A stretch of 40,318 nucleotides of DNA from positions 1 to 40,318 of the forward strand of contig JFHB01000256.1 of the NCBI GenBank assembly GCA_000729835.1. The letters are read 5' to 3'. The DNA is from Atkinsonella hypoxylon (lineage: Eukaryota > Ascomycota > Sordariomycetes > Hypocreales > Clavicipitaceae). Each line of letters starts with the position of its first letter. Position 1 is the first letter of the stretch. Shown piece by piece: positions 19,959 to 31,127 of this stretch. The position numbers and the translations under genes are program-made. The notes under the pieces are model-generated. The model saw only the letters and a list, made by a program, of their open reading frames with translations. It did no database searches and was not told the DNA's origin.

Positions 19959-22297
19959 AGTGCTACCTCTATAAAAAAAATCAGCTATTCTAGCCGTTCT
20001 AAAAAATTATTAGTAAAATTATTAGAAGAGTAGTTAGATTCGTTAATTAGGTAATATACTGTGTCGCGGCGGGGTTACCCCCTTGCGTTCTTATATTGGC
20101 TTTGCAGGGGATGCTACACGTAGATTTTCCTTATAAGAGTGTATATCGCCTAGGTATATAAATAGTTTTAAGCAAGAAGGCATACAGCTTTTACTAGCTC
20201 TTTTTAGCCTTTATTCCTTTTGATTAATTAATATCTTTTAGCCTATTTCGATTTACGTTACTTAATACTTAAGAAATCTTATTTTACTACTTTTAACACT
20301 TATTATAACACTTTAATATATCTAGCTCTTTCTTTATATATATATATCTTTTAAGCTATAAATAATAATTTATTTCTATCTTACTAGTCTATTTAATCTT
20401 CTTATTTACTATTGTTTAAGAGTATATATTAATAAATATCTTACTCTTTACTAATTCTCTTTAATCTTAATGTATACTATATTGCTACTTACTTTAGTAT
20501 AAGCTATATAGTTATTTAGGGGTTTAGTTTTAAGGCAATAAAAATAAAGGCTTTACTAAGGACTTATTTTAATTAAAGTATACTATATAATTAAAAGGTT
20601 TTTTATAGAGATTCTAGAGAAAAGAGAGAAAAGCTACTAAGTATTAAAGATAAAAGAGCACTTTAGTTTAACTATTATTAATATAAGAAAAAAGGAAATT
20701 ATAGGGATAAAAGCTCTATATTATAAAGGATTATTTAATTAAGAAGAAAAGAAAATTTCTATAGCTTTTTTAAGCTAAAAAGAGCTAAGCCTAGTTAAAG
20801 ATAGTTACTATATTATAAATACTAGCTAGCCTATTTAACCTCTATTTTACCCTTAGCTAAAATAGCCTTAATATAGTAAAGAGAAAGTTTTTAAGTTTCT
20901 TAAATATTATAATTATTTAATTATAGAGAAAAATTTCTCTTTTATTCTTATTTTAGCAGTTATTTTTATATTTATTATTATTAGCAATTAGATTCTTAGC
21001 CTTTATATTTTAGCATTAAGAGCTTATATAACTATAGAAGTAGAAAGTAAGAGCATTAAAAGTATAGTTAATATAGAGAATTATATATATTATACTTTTC
21101 TTACTAAGTAAGATTAATTGTTCTTTTTATATCTACCTTTTATATTAAGCTATTCTATTAGTTATTTATATAAGTTTAGTATTCTATATTTCTTAAAAAA
21201 AAGCATAAGCTTTATATTTAAAGTAGCTAATACTAGTTCTAGTTAATCTAGTAAATCTTCTAAAAAAGTTACTTTTAAACCTAAAGTTATAATAGAATTA
21301 AATACTTAAGATAAAAAAGCTAGTATTAATAGCGCTATAGCTATACTTTATAAAACTCTTACTAAAGCTATATATAAAGCTATTAGAAAGTAGTAAGCTT
21401 AAGCTACCTTTAATAAAAAGTTTAATATATACTAATTTAAAGAAGAAAATATTCTTAATTACTTAACTAGCTTTAAGCTAAAAATAGAGACCTTATTTAT
21501 TCTAAAGGAAAACTAATAGAAAATATTTATTTATTATATTAACCTATTAATCTATAAGTATATAAAGGTTATTTATACTTTATATAATTAAAAAGAAGCT
21601 AAGAAGTAGCTTTTACTTTAGTATAAAGCTACTTCTTAGAATTAAAAGGAATAAGCTAATAAGAAGCTTAAAGATCTAAAGAGAAATTACTTAAGAACTA
21701 TAAAGAATACCCTTTATTAGCTTTAAGAATATTAAGCTGCTATAATTAGCACTAAGCTCTATATATAGTGCAGTATAACCTCTTAATCTAATTATATTTA
21801 TAAGGCCTTACTAGATACTATACTTACTAGCTTTATAGATTAAATAAAAGTTACTAAAGCTAAGTTTATTATAATACTCTATAGAGAGTTATTAGAGCAG
21901 CTTAGCTAGTATATATAAGCTAGAATAGAGCTAGAAGACCGTAATTCTAAACTCTATAATAATAGAAAAGACTATTTTTATATACCTTTAAGCAGAAGAA
22001 GTCTTAAGTATTATAGTATAAGTAATTTTAGTTATAAGGCTAAAGAAATTATATAGCTTATTTTAGAAGTAAAAGATTAAATAGATAATTTAATCTAGAA
22101 GTTTAAAAATATAAAGATTATAATTATAAAGTAAGTAGTTTTAAAGATAAATATTATAAAGCTTTTTAAAGATAAATTTAGGAAGAAGAAGAAGGAAAGG
22201 TAGAATATATATATTAACACTATTAATATATATAATAATACTTAAAGCTTTAAGACCTATACAACTAGAAGCTATATAAGGCAGTATTACTGCTATT
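19959..22297 (+). pseudogene. Decayed LTR-retrotransposon 5' region with gag-like relic
   Basis: A possible 5' LTR lies at 20062-20310: TGTCGCGGCGG start, TATATAAAT box near 20152, TTATAACA end; no partner is seen. Downstream, the plus-strand translation from about 21250 to 22220 gives a gag-like chain with many TAG/TAA stops, for example LNYLTSFKLKIETLFILKE near 21455 and a Lys-rich end near 22190. No zinc knuckle or pol follows: the plus-strand frame is lost near 22290, where minus-strand Gypsy-A begins. I call it a truncated, RIP-killed gag from an unidentified family. Confidence 0.5.
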
Positions 22298-22541
22298 TGT
22301 TACGGTGGGATCCGACGTGGGTTTGTCGGAAGTGACGATAGGTTGTTGGATTCGATAGGTTATGTAATGATTCGTAAGAGGAGTCGTAAGAGCTTCTGTA
22401 AGGAGCATCTAATAATAATGTTCTAGTAAAATAATTGTTAATTGTTTAATCTAACTATCTAAGCGTTGCTTCTGACTACTTATACATAATTGCGGTCACG
22501 TGCACTAGTGACCTACGGGTCCGTAGGATTATCCCGTAACA
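22298..22541. repeat. 244-bp solo LTR with CTATT target duplication
   Basis: It starts TGTTACGG and ends CCGTAACA, with the outer bases inverted with respect to each other as in LTR termini. It is flanked by ctatt at 22293-22297 and ctatt at 22542-22546. Both ends are little mutated while the middle is RIP-hit. Confidence 0.8.
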
Positions 22542-25140
22542 CTATTAATATAATTTCTTTAGTGCTTAAACTAAGATTAATTATTATAAGAACTAGTATA
22601 GTTATTATTATATACTTAAGGACCTCTATAGTGTTCTTTTAGTTTAGTTCTTAAGTTTACTTAATACTCTTCTTAAGTAAGATTATAAGAGGCTTTACTT
22701 TTATAGAGTAATACTATACTTAAATATAATAATAGCCTATAAGCTTAAGAAAGAATTTAACCTTAAAGACATTTTTACACTCTATTTACTCTAGAATCTT
22801 TATTACCTTTACTTCTAAAGGTTTTCTTCTATTAGTGCTATATATAAATTTAATAATCTCTATAGTCTTTTAGTACAGCTTTAATTTTACAGAAGATATA
22901 GTGTAACTAGCTAGCTTAATATTAATAAGGACTTTATTAATGTTAATTAAATGTTCTATAATATATCTTAATACATTAGGTAACACTTTCTCTCTATTAT
23001 AAGTAGTAGTAAGGCCTTTTACTGCAATATTATCTAAGAAAGGTTTATAAGTGTAAGGAATTATTGAAAATTATAGGGATTACAGGAATAGATATCTAAG
23101 AGGGTAGTGGTCTCTTAGATTTAGTACCTATAATTGCTTCTAGCAATTATTACGTAGTGGAAGCAGCAGCGGCCTAAATCAAGCTATAGTGTATAGTACT
23201 AGATTACATAGAGGTAATAGATAACTGTAATAGTAGTATCTTTATATTAAGAGCGCTATAACGAACTTAGTAAGGGTAGAATCTTGAATCTTTCTAGTTC
23301 CTTATAGACCTACTAACTATATCGGCAGGCTGTTGCTGCTAAAAGGGGCTTATAGGCTACTTTATAATTTCCGCAAAAATATTTACTATATAAAAACAAA
23401 AAAATTGACTCACGGCTATATAAGTGAGATGCCTATATATATAATTTAACAAATTCCACTAATAACTAGCAACCCTTATAAGCAACTCTATTTAACAATT
23501 ATATTATTATAAAGCCCTAATTCTTAGCTTTTAAATAGTATACTTCTTGAATTTCTACTATTGCTAGTTGTAGAGAAAATCGCTGTTAAAGTTGACTATA
23601 GGTTAGGCAACTTTGCCTTAGTTAAATCTAGATGTTTACATCTAGTAACAACGATATCTCTACCAAAAATCAACGTAACAAGACCTAATGAGGGTCATGT
23701 AATAGAGTAACTAGTAGGCATAAAAATAGGCTATATAGGGTAGCTTATTTTTAATAGGAATTAGGTTAAAAAGAATTCTTTCTACTATTTAAATAAATTA
23801 AGCAATAGAGTTAGTTACTCCCTAAGGAAGTATATAGAGTTATAAAAGCTCTATTGCTGTTAAAATTATCGTTATATCTCTACTTTCTTCCGTAAGTAGC
23901 ACCTAGTTGTAGCCTAACAGCAAATTAATAACTAAAAGCATCTTATATATTCTAAACTCTTTACTAAAAGCCTTTACTTCTTCTAGAATATAAGCATTCT
24001 ATATTGTAATCTTATTGTAGGCTGTTGTAAACAGCACTAGCTGTATCCCTCTATCCTTCTTTATTACTAAAAAGTAAGGGTTCCTGTAAGATCTATAGCT
24101 CTCTTCTAATAACCTATACTAAAGCTTCTTTTTTAATAAATTAACTAATCTCCCTTATAGGCTAATAGGTATTAATATTAACTTTACTTTCTAAGCTCTA
24201 TAAGTAATAGTATAGATAACTTAAGGCAGTATAACTAAGGGATTAATTTTTCTATACTCTAATAAGTTCTACATTAGTACTACCTCTTAGTTATAAAGGA
24301 TTTCCTTAAAAACATTAACTTCTTCTACTGTTAAATATTTTTATACTTATTTAACTATTTAATCTAAACGCTCTTTTATTATTTAGAATCCTTAGGGCTT
24401 TTTGCTAAATCTTTCTATAATATATTTAGTGTATTTTCCTAATTTATTTAAGTATGCTTTTACCTCTTTCTACTTCTTCTATTTCCACTTAGGATCTCTA
24501 TTAGTATTATCTTTTAGCAGAATCTTATTAGCCTTTTGCTTATATAATATATTTACCTTTAGATTAATTAGCTGTAATTGTTTTAAGAGCTAAATCTTCT
24601 CTATAGCCTTTTTAAGTTAGCTTCTATACTAATTAGCTATTCTCTTTATTATAAGATTAATAATAGCTACACCTTTATTCTCTATTATTACTACTAGCAT
24701 CTTATTATTATTTAACTTAGCTTTAAGACCTTCTTTAACTATTTAATTATAGACTAAATCCTTAAATAACTTATTAATTAAGATTAAATTAACGCTATTA
24801 GCTATTGCTTTATCTGTTATAGTCTTCTATTTAATACTTCTAATAACTCTTAAGACTAATATAATATTACTAAAATAGCACTTTAAGAGAAGCTTACTTT
24901 CTTTATTACTATACTTAAAGGTAACTTTAGCTATATAGATAAAAGGTATTTTAAGGATTAATTATATATATAAAGACTTTAGTATAATATAAAAGTAAAT
25001 TAGTGTTTAAACGTTTCTAAGGTATAGCTTTATTATTACCTCTTTTATTATTATAAGCTTATATAACGTAAAAGATATAGTAGTAGTTTCTTACTTTATT
25101 AGAGTTATTCTTAAATTAAGCTCTTTAATAAGGTCCTTAG
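22542..25140 (-). pseudogene. Gypsy-A: reverse-transcriptase fragment of a Ty3/Gypsy element
   Basis: The minus-strand translation gives a Gypsy polymerase. Near 24000-24080 is NPYFLVIKKDRGIQLV; near 23800-23900 are INLLLGYN, SRDIT and LYTLPKGVTNSIAQF. After the solo LTR interruption, PFLDNIAVKGLTTTYN lies near 23000-23040. It then runs through the connection segment to EIILI, the start of RNase H, at 22542. Trp codons have become TAG. The upstream part (about 24100-25140) is the region between Gag and RT and is too decayed to place protease. The 5' end is cut by Gypsy-B at 25140. It is homologous to 35774-35985 of Gypsy-C. Confidence 0.8.
23064..23756. repeat. Solo LTR of the Copia-L/R family inside Gypsy-A
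   Basis: This 693-bp sequence runs from TTGAAAATTATAGGG to TTATTTTTAATA. It is flanked on both sides by ggaatta (23057-23063 and 23757-23763). Removing it and one flank restores the Gypsy-A frame (NLIP then YTYKPFLDN), which shows it is an insertion. The seven-base match is longer than the usual five for Copia; the extra bases may be chance. Confidence 0.75.
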
Positions 25141-25478
25141 TGTCACGGCCATAAGGGAAAGATCAAATAGTCTTATTAGGCTCTATCAACGAAGACTCTA
25201 AGATGGAGAGGAAAGGAGGAAAAAGGAGGCAAAGCCTCTATAGGTGCCTAAGGGCTATAAGATTAACGGACCCTAGTGGAGTTAACACCCTAAAGTGGGG
25301 TTACGTTTAGTACATCTAACAGTTTAACGTTATTCTGCAACAGTCTAACGTTTTTCTAAAGAAGACCTAAGGTCCTATAGCTTAAGCTAGCGCTAACAGT
25401 GTAGCTAACTTAGAACACCTTAATATTAAGGTAATAGATAACAATAAGGCATTATGCTAAGGGCTTATAACTGTTACA
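25141..25478 (-). repeat. Gypsy-B 3' LTR (left, 338 bp)
   Basis: It starts TGTCACGGCCATAAGGG (unmutated outer edge) and ends TTATAACTGTTACA (mutated inner edge; the right LTR has TCGTGACCGTTACA). Confidence 0.85.
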
Positions 25479-25490
25479 CTACCCCTTTCT
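25479..25490 (-). other. Polypurine tract of Gypsy-B
   Basis: On the minus strand, AGAAAGGGGTAG lies immediately before the 3' LTR start TGTAACAG. This is the position where plus-strand DNA priming occurs in LTR retrotransposons. Confidence 0.65.
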
Positions 25491-25499
25491 AAACCTAAT

Positions 25500-28400
25500 A
25501 TTATTAGACAATATTAAAGGTTTTACCTATATTATATAGGTCTTTTCCTCTTTATTGTAGTATCCTTAGTAGCTATATTGTTATTGCTATATTCTACTAT
25601 AGCTTTATTATTAGCAGCTGCAACTAACTATTCCTATAGTCTTACTAGCAGTTCTATAGCATCTAGATACTTCTTGTAAAATTTAACTAAAGCTGCTGCT
25701 GCATTAGCTAAATTCCTCGCTAGATACTATTAATTATCTAGATTATAACCTTTCTAACTAACCTAATATTCTAAGGTCTTATTTTAACCTTTTAATCTAA
25801 AGGCTAGTACTTAGTTAACTTTATACTCTATTTAGCCTTAGATTTCTTATAGTTTCTCTAGTGTAATTAGCTGCTAAGGCAATAGATTAATTAGTGCCTT
25901 TTGTAGCCTATTTATATAAAATAATAAAGAACCTTTAAACTAGTCTAGAATATCTAAAATAAAGCTGTAGCCTCTCTTTTTAATTATTAACTATAGACTA
26001 GTATATTAAGAATCTAGTTAAGTAGTTAAAGCTAAAGTTATAAAGCCTTTCTTCTATATATAGACTTTATTGCCTATATTAAAGTTAACTTCCCTTCTTT
26101 TCTAATTAGCTTAGTTCTCTTATACCTTCTAGGCTTTAACTGTATTTTGCTATATAAGGTTTTATACCTTCTTTATTTATATAATAATGTTTTAAGCAAC
26201 TTATACTCTTTCTAAATTAATAAGATTAAATAGTTTATTATTTAATGCTAATAGATTCTATAGTAGTTAACCTAACAATACCTAAAGAGAATATATATTT
26301 AATAATAAGTGCTATAAAACGTTATATATAAAGTCTAAAGTAGAAAGGTAAACACTCTACTGTTTTTAATACTAGTTAATATAGAATCTTAGCTTTTAAT
26401 CTAATTCCTAATTTATAATTTCTATAGCTCTTTAGGTTTATAGGTATAAAGAACTTCTATAGTAATGTTTTATACTAGTTAGCTTATTAATTGTTTCTAA
26501 GAATTCTAATACAAAAGGGCTAGCATTATTGCTAATCTAAACACTAAGCAAGCTAAAGAAACAGTATATATATTAATAATACTGTTGTATAATCTTTTCT
26601 GCTGTATCTATTTTATAGCCTAAAAGAGTAGCTATTAGGCAACTAAATTTGCAAATAAATACCTAAATATAGTTATAGCTAAATTTATCTAGAGGTATAT
26701 CCTTACTATTAATAACTACCTACTTCTATACTTTATTTAGTACTAGTAGAGAGTATAATAAGCCTAGAGTTTTATTATAGTAAGGTTTATTGCAGTTATA
26801 GTCTAGATAATTCTTTATAAAGGTTTAAATATTATAGTTTATTCCTTACTACTAATATTGCCTTTTAATAAAATTAATTGTTTTATATTAACCTCTATAG
26901 GCAAAAATAAGTAGTATATAAGCTTTATAAATTAATACTATATATAAGAAGATCTTTCTATTACTAGTTTAAACTAAAACTACTAGCTTTTTATTATAAA
27001 AACCTAGACCTTATTCTTTATTTTCTTTAATAATTAGGTTTACTAGGTTTACTCCTTAAAGTCTCCTTTATATATTTAATATTGTTGTATTATTAATTTA
27101 ATTAAGCAGTATTATCTTAAAGGTTTAGTTTAAAGCTTCTTAGGCTTTAACAGTAGAAGTATTAATAGTCTTCTTTAATAAAGCATTAGCAATAATATTA
27201 TTCTTTCCCTTTTAATACTAGAAAGTAATATTAAAGTTAGTAAGAAAATTAGCCTATTTAACTTAATATATTAACAGTAGCCTCTTAGTAAACTAATATA
27301 ATAGCGCTTAGTAATTAGTAACAATAAAGAATTAAGTACTAAGTAGCTTAGGTTTAAAGTGCTGTAACGTTTAAACTATAGCTAATATTTCTTAATCCTA
27401 AATAGAATAGGCTTATTCTACTAGTGTTATAGTCTTACTAAAGTATCTAATAGGTTTCTATTTATTATTGTCTTATAACTATATAATTACTCCTTTTATA
27501 GCGTTATAAGAAGCGTTAGTCTCTACTTAGGTTTTCCTACTAGATTAAAAGAAAGCTAGTATAGGTGCTTAAGTAGCTAATTTCTTTATTAAATTAAATA
27601 CTTATTATTATTCTAGTTTAATAATAAAGGTTATATCTTTCTTAAGTAAGCAATTTAGTAGTTCTACTATATTGCTAAAGTAACTGTAGAATATATAGAT
27701 ATAATTATACAACCTAAGGAAGGATCTTAGTGCAGTCTTAGATATTAAATCTTTAATCTTCTAGCTAGTAATAGCTTTAATCTTAGCTAAATTAATTTAT
27801 ATACCTTTTCTAACTTTAATTATTATACCTAAATAGTTAATACTTTTTATATTAAACTAGAATTTCTTAATATTACCTTAAAGATTAACTTTATATAATT
27901 AGTAAATAACTTCTTTAACTTAAGACTAATAAACCTCTTCTACTTTATTATCTATATAGATTAAAATATTATTAATATAAGTACTAGCGAAGAGGTTAAG
28001 TAATTTGTTAAGTTAAACGTTAATAAACAATTACTACTAGATTAATCTAACTTTTAATCTAAAGGGAAGCACTTTCTACTAAAATATTCCTTAGTAAGTT
28101 TAAAAAGCAGTTAGGTATTAGAAGTCTACTTTAATTAATATCTAATTAAAAGCTTTAATAATATTAATCTTACTTATTCTTTTAGCTTATTAGCAATTAG
28201 TAATAGTTCCTTTAATATTTAAGGTAGAAACTAATTAAGGCTTTAGGAAGTTATTAATCTATTAATAATCTTAGTAGAAACGCCTCTTACTAAAGTAAGG
28301 TTTTAGAGTAAAGACATTTAATATAGGTTTATTAGCTATATAGAGTTTAATTAATCTAGCTTCTAATAGTTCTTTAATAGCTTTCTTTTCTAAAAGAAAG

Positions 28401-30700
28401 CATTTAAGAGAGGTTCTATATATAGAAAAGGAACTTAACAATAGTTTAGCTAGTTTTAATATAATATTATAACTAGAGCAGCTAGGTAGTAATACTACAG
28501 CAGCCTTCTTTAAAAAGAATCCTTTTAGATATACTAACTATAAAGGAATTAACTTTCTTACTAACTTAATATACTTTAGGTCTTTATCCTTATAGAAGGG
28601 AATAGTTTTGCCTATATATATCTTCTACTATACTTATACTTTAAGGGCTTAAAGACTAACTATAGATAGTAAAACTATTTAATTAATAAAGGCAATAGCT
28701 TTATTAAGTATCTATAATCTCTTCTATTATAATTAATAGAGGTTAGCTTTAATTTAGGCTTATAGCTCTATTATATTAACTAGAGGTTTAGTTAAATCTT
28801 TCTTTAAAGTTAAAGTAACCTCTTCTTAGAGATTTAAGCGTTTTAGAATTTAATAGATTAAATGCTTTTCCTAATTAATTTAATTGTTTATTCTCTAGTT
28901 ATATTATAAAGTATCTTTTTAAATTATAGAATTAACTTTCTTTTTTTATAGGTTTAGTATTATAGCTAATAAGAACTTTATATTGTTAGGTTAATTCTTT
29001 AACTATATAATTCTCTTACTTTAGGGATATAACTAAATATCTTAAGCTACTAGCTACTTTTAACTAATAAATATATTATAACCTATATTAGCAATATAGA
29101 ACCTCTGCTTAATAAATTATTATTTATTTAGCTCTATTATTTCTTTAACTAAGTAAGTAACTTTTCTAGCGCTTTAATTATAATAATTAAATAGAGATAT
29201 AGGTATTAATAGCTTCTTAAGAACCTATTCTAATAACTTCTTAGCTTATTTAGCTACTTAGCAGCTAACTAGCAACAAAATATTTACTTCTATATTATAT
29301 AAAGCTTAGATCTTAAATCTTAATCTATATAACTATAACTATATAGGAATTATAAATAAATTTAGGTTTTTATTACTAATTCTAGCTACCTATAGTATCT
29401 TAACTACTGTAAAGACTTCTAGTAATACTTCTAGTTTTCTAAATTAAAAGATAAACTAGAAAACTAAGAATTCTTTTCTTTTTTTATTGCTTTTTTAGCA
29501 GTAGTAATCTTCTTTTTATTAGAGCAGTTATAGGTAAGGTATCTCTTTTCTTTATAATTAAAGCATTAGCCTTTAGCTAATACTTACTCTCTTTTATAGA
29601 AAGAGTTCCTAATTCTTAGTAACTTATAGTTACTTCTGCTAGTTTTAGGAGAACAGTAAGGTTCCTTTTTAATAGCTTTATAGGCCTTCTTAATGTTAAG
29701 TTCTTTTCTTTTCTATTAGCGTTCCTTAGTAATTTACTTATAAACTAACACTATATTAGCTATATAACTAGAAAACACCTTATAGCTAACGTTAAGGTCT
29801 TTAGACTCTATTAATAAGGTAGAGTTTAGGTAAGTAGAGATATATTTATAAAGTATACTCTTTCTCTTACTTACTAGAATATTAGCTTTATCTATAAGCT
29901 TATTAATCTAACTAATATATACATTAATGTTCTTATTAAGAGAATTATAGACTATATCCTAAAGGGCTTTATAAGTATATATAGCTTTATTAAAGTTCTA
30001 ATATATAGCAGTAAAAGTAGTAATTATTTTAGTAGAGTTTCTAAAGAGATTTATTAAGGTTTTACTATATTAAAACTTTAAAAGATTAGTAGTAACGCTA
30101 GATATAGCTAAGTAGATAATAGTTATATAACTACATTTAGTCTTAAAGACTTTAATATCTTCTGCAATTTTATTAGCTATTTTATTAACTTAGGCATTAA
30201 AGCCTTTACTTAATTTACTATTAAAGATTAAGGGATTAATTTCTACTTTCTTTACTTTTCTATTATAATAAGGGTTAAGGGTATCTATATTACTATTAGG
30301 ATTAAATAGTTAAAAAGCTTTAATAGTAGCTTTCTTTACTAGTTTAAACGTTAAACTAAAAACACTATTAGCTAGAGTTATACTATAACTATATTCTCTT
30401 TAAAACTATTATTCTTCTTTTAGTTAAGTAATTTTAATGTTACTTTCTTTTAATGCTTAAAGAAGTTCCTTTATATATTCTAAGTCTTTACTTATAGCTT
30501 TAGGTTAATCTTCTTTTAATCTAGGTTCTTTAGGATTATTTTCTAACTTAAATAACGTTAAGCTAGAGTCTTCTTTTAAGCTAAGCCTAGGTTCTTTAGA
30601 GCTATCTTCCTAAACTTCTAGCTCTTCTATCTTAAAGCTTACTAGGTATATAGTTCTTCTTATAATTATATATATAAATCTATATAATTCTTTTTCTTAT
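25500..30700 (-). pseudogene. Gypsy-B gag-pol polyprotein, RIP-inactivated
   Basis: Minus-strand translation, from high to low coordinates. The Gag zinc knuckle is near 29520-29570 and reads CFNYKEKRYLTYNC, with Tyr at the second Cys and at the His position. The reverse transcriptase active site reads TYINNILIY (YINN at 27968-27979), where the family has Y-x-D-D. RNase H follows, with AYSI and EILAIV near 27400 and NALLKKT near 27170. Integrase and the C-terminus run to about 25500. Stops are at Trp and Gln positions throughout. No function remains and the start codon cannot be fixed. Confidence 0.8.
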
Positions 30701-30789
30701 TAGAACAGCTAATATAGGTAAAATAAAGGGTAAAAGTCTATATTTATTTATTGCTTAAGCAGTAAATAAAAACAGTAATTTTAGAGTAA

Positions 30790-31127
30790 TATTATAGCTA
30801 TAAAGAAAAGATTAAATAGTCTTTTTAGGCTCTATTAATAAAGACTTTAAGATAGAGAGAAAAGGAGGAAAAAGGAGGTAAAGCCTCTATAGATGCCTAA
30901 GGGCTATAAGATTAACGGACCCTAGTGGAGTTAATACCCTAAAGTAGGGTTACGTTTAGTGCATCTAACGGTCTAACGTTATTCTGCAACAGTCCGAGGT
31001 TTTTCCGAAGAAGACCTAAGGTCCTGCAGCTTAAGCTAGCGCTAACAGTGTAGCTAACTCGGAACACCTTAATATTAGGGTAACAGATAACAATAAGGCA
31101 TCGTGCTGAGGGCTCGTGACCGTTACA
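30790..31127 (-). repeat. Gypsy-B 5' LTR (right, 338 bp)
   Basis: It starts TATTATAGCTATAAAG, the fully RIP-converted form of TGTCACGGCCATAAGG, and ends GACCGTTACA, unmutated. The contrast with the left LTR is end-specific. Confidence 0.85.

Larger units (their letters stand above)
25141..31127 (-). mobile_element. Gypsy-B: complete Ty3/Gypsy retrotransposon, RIP-inactivated
   Basis: This is a 6.0-kb element with two 338-bp LTRs (25141-25478 and 30790-31127). The coding strand is minus. A purine tract (AGAAAGGGGTAG on the minus strand) abuts the left LTR, marking it as the 3' LTR. The order gag, RT, RNase H, integrase is as in Gypsy. The flanks cttag and taagg are not a target duplication, although taagg also occurs 7 bases left of the left LTR. 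It has inserted at the edge of Gypsy-A. Confidence 0.85.

Noticed and set aside
19715..22541. One complete small LTR element bounded by the two 244-bp LTRs
   Set aside because: The right LTR has its own CTATT duplication on both sides and the outer flanks (ccccg, ctatt) do not match, so the two LTRs are separate events.
24402..24593. Phe/Leu-rich plus-strand open frame of 63 codons
   Set aside because: It is antisense to decayed Gypsy-A DNA, and its composition is that of RIP-converted sequence.
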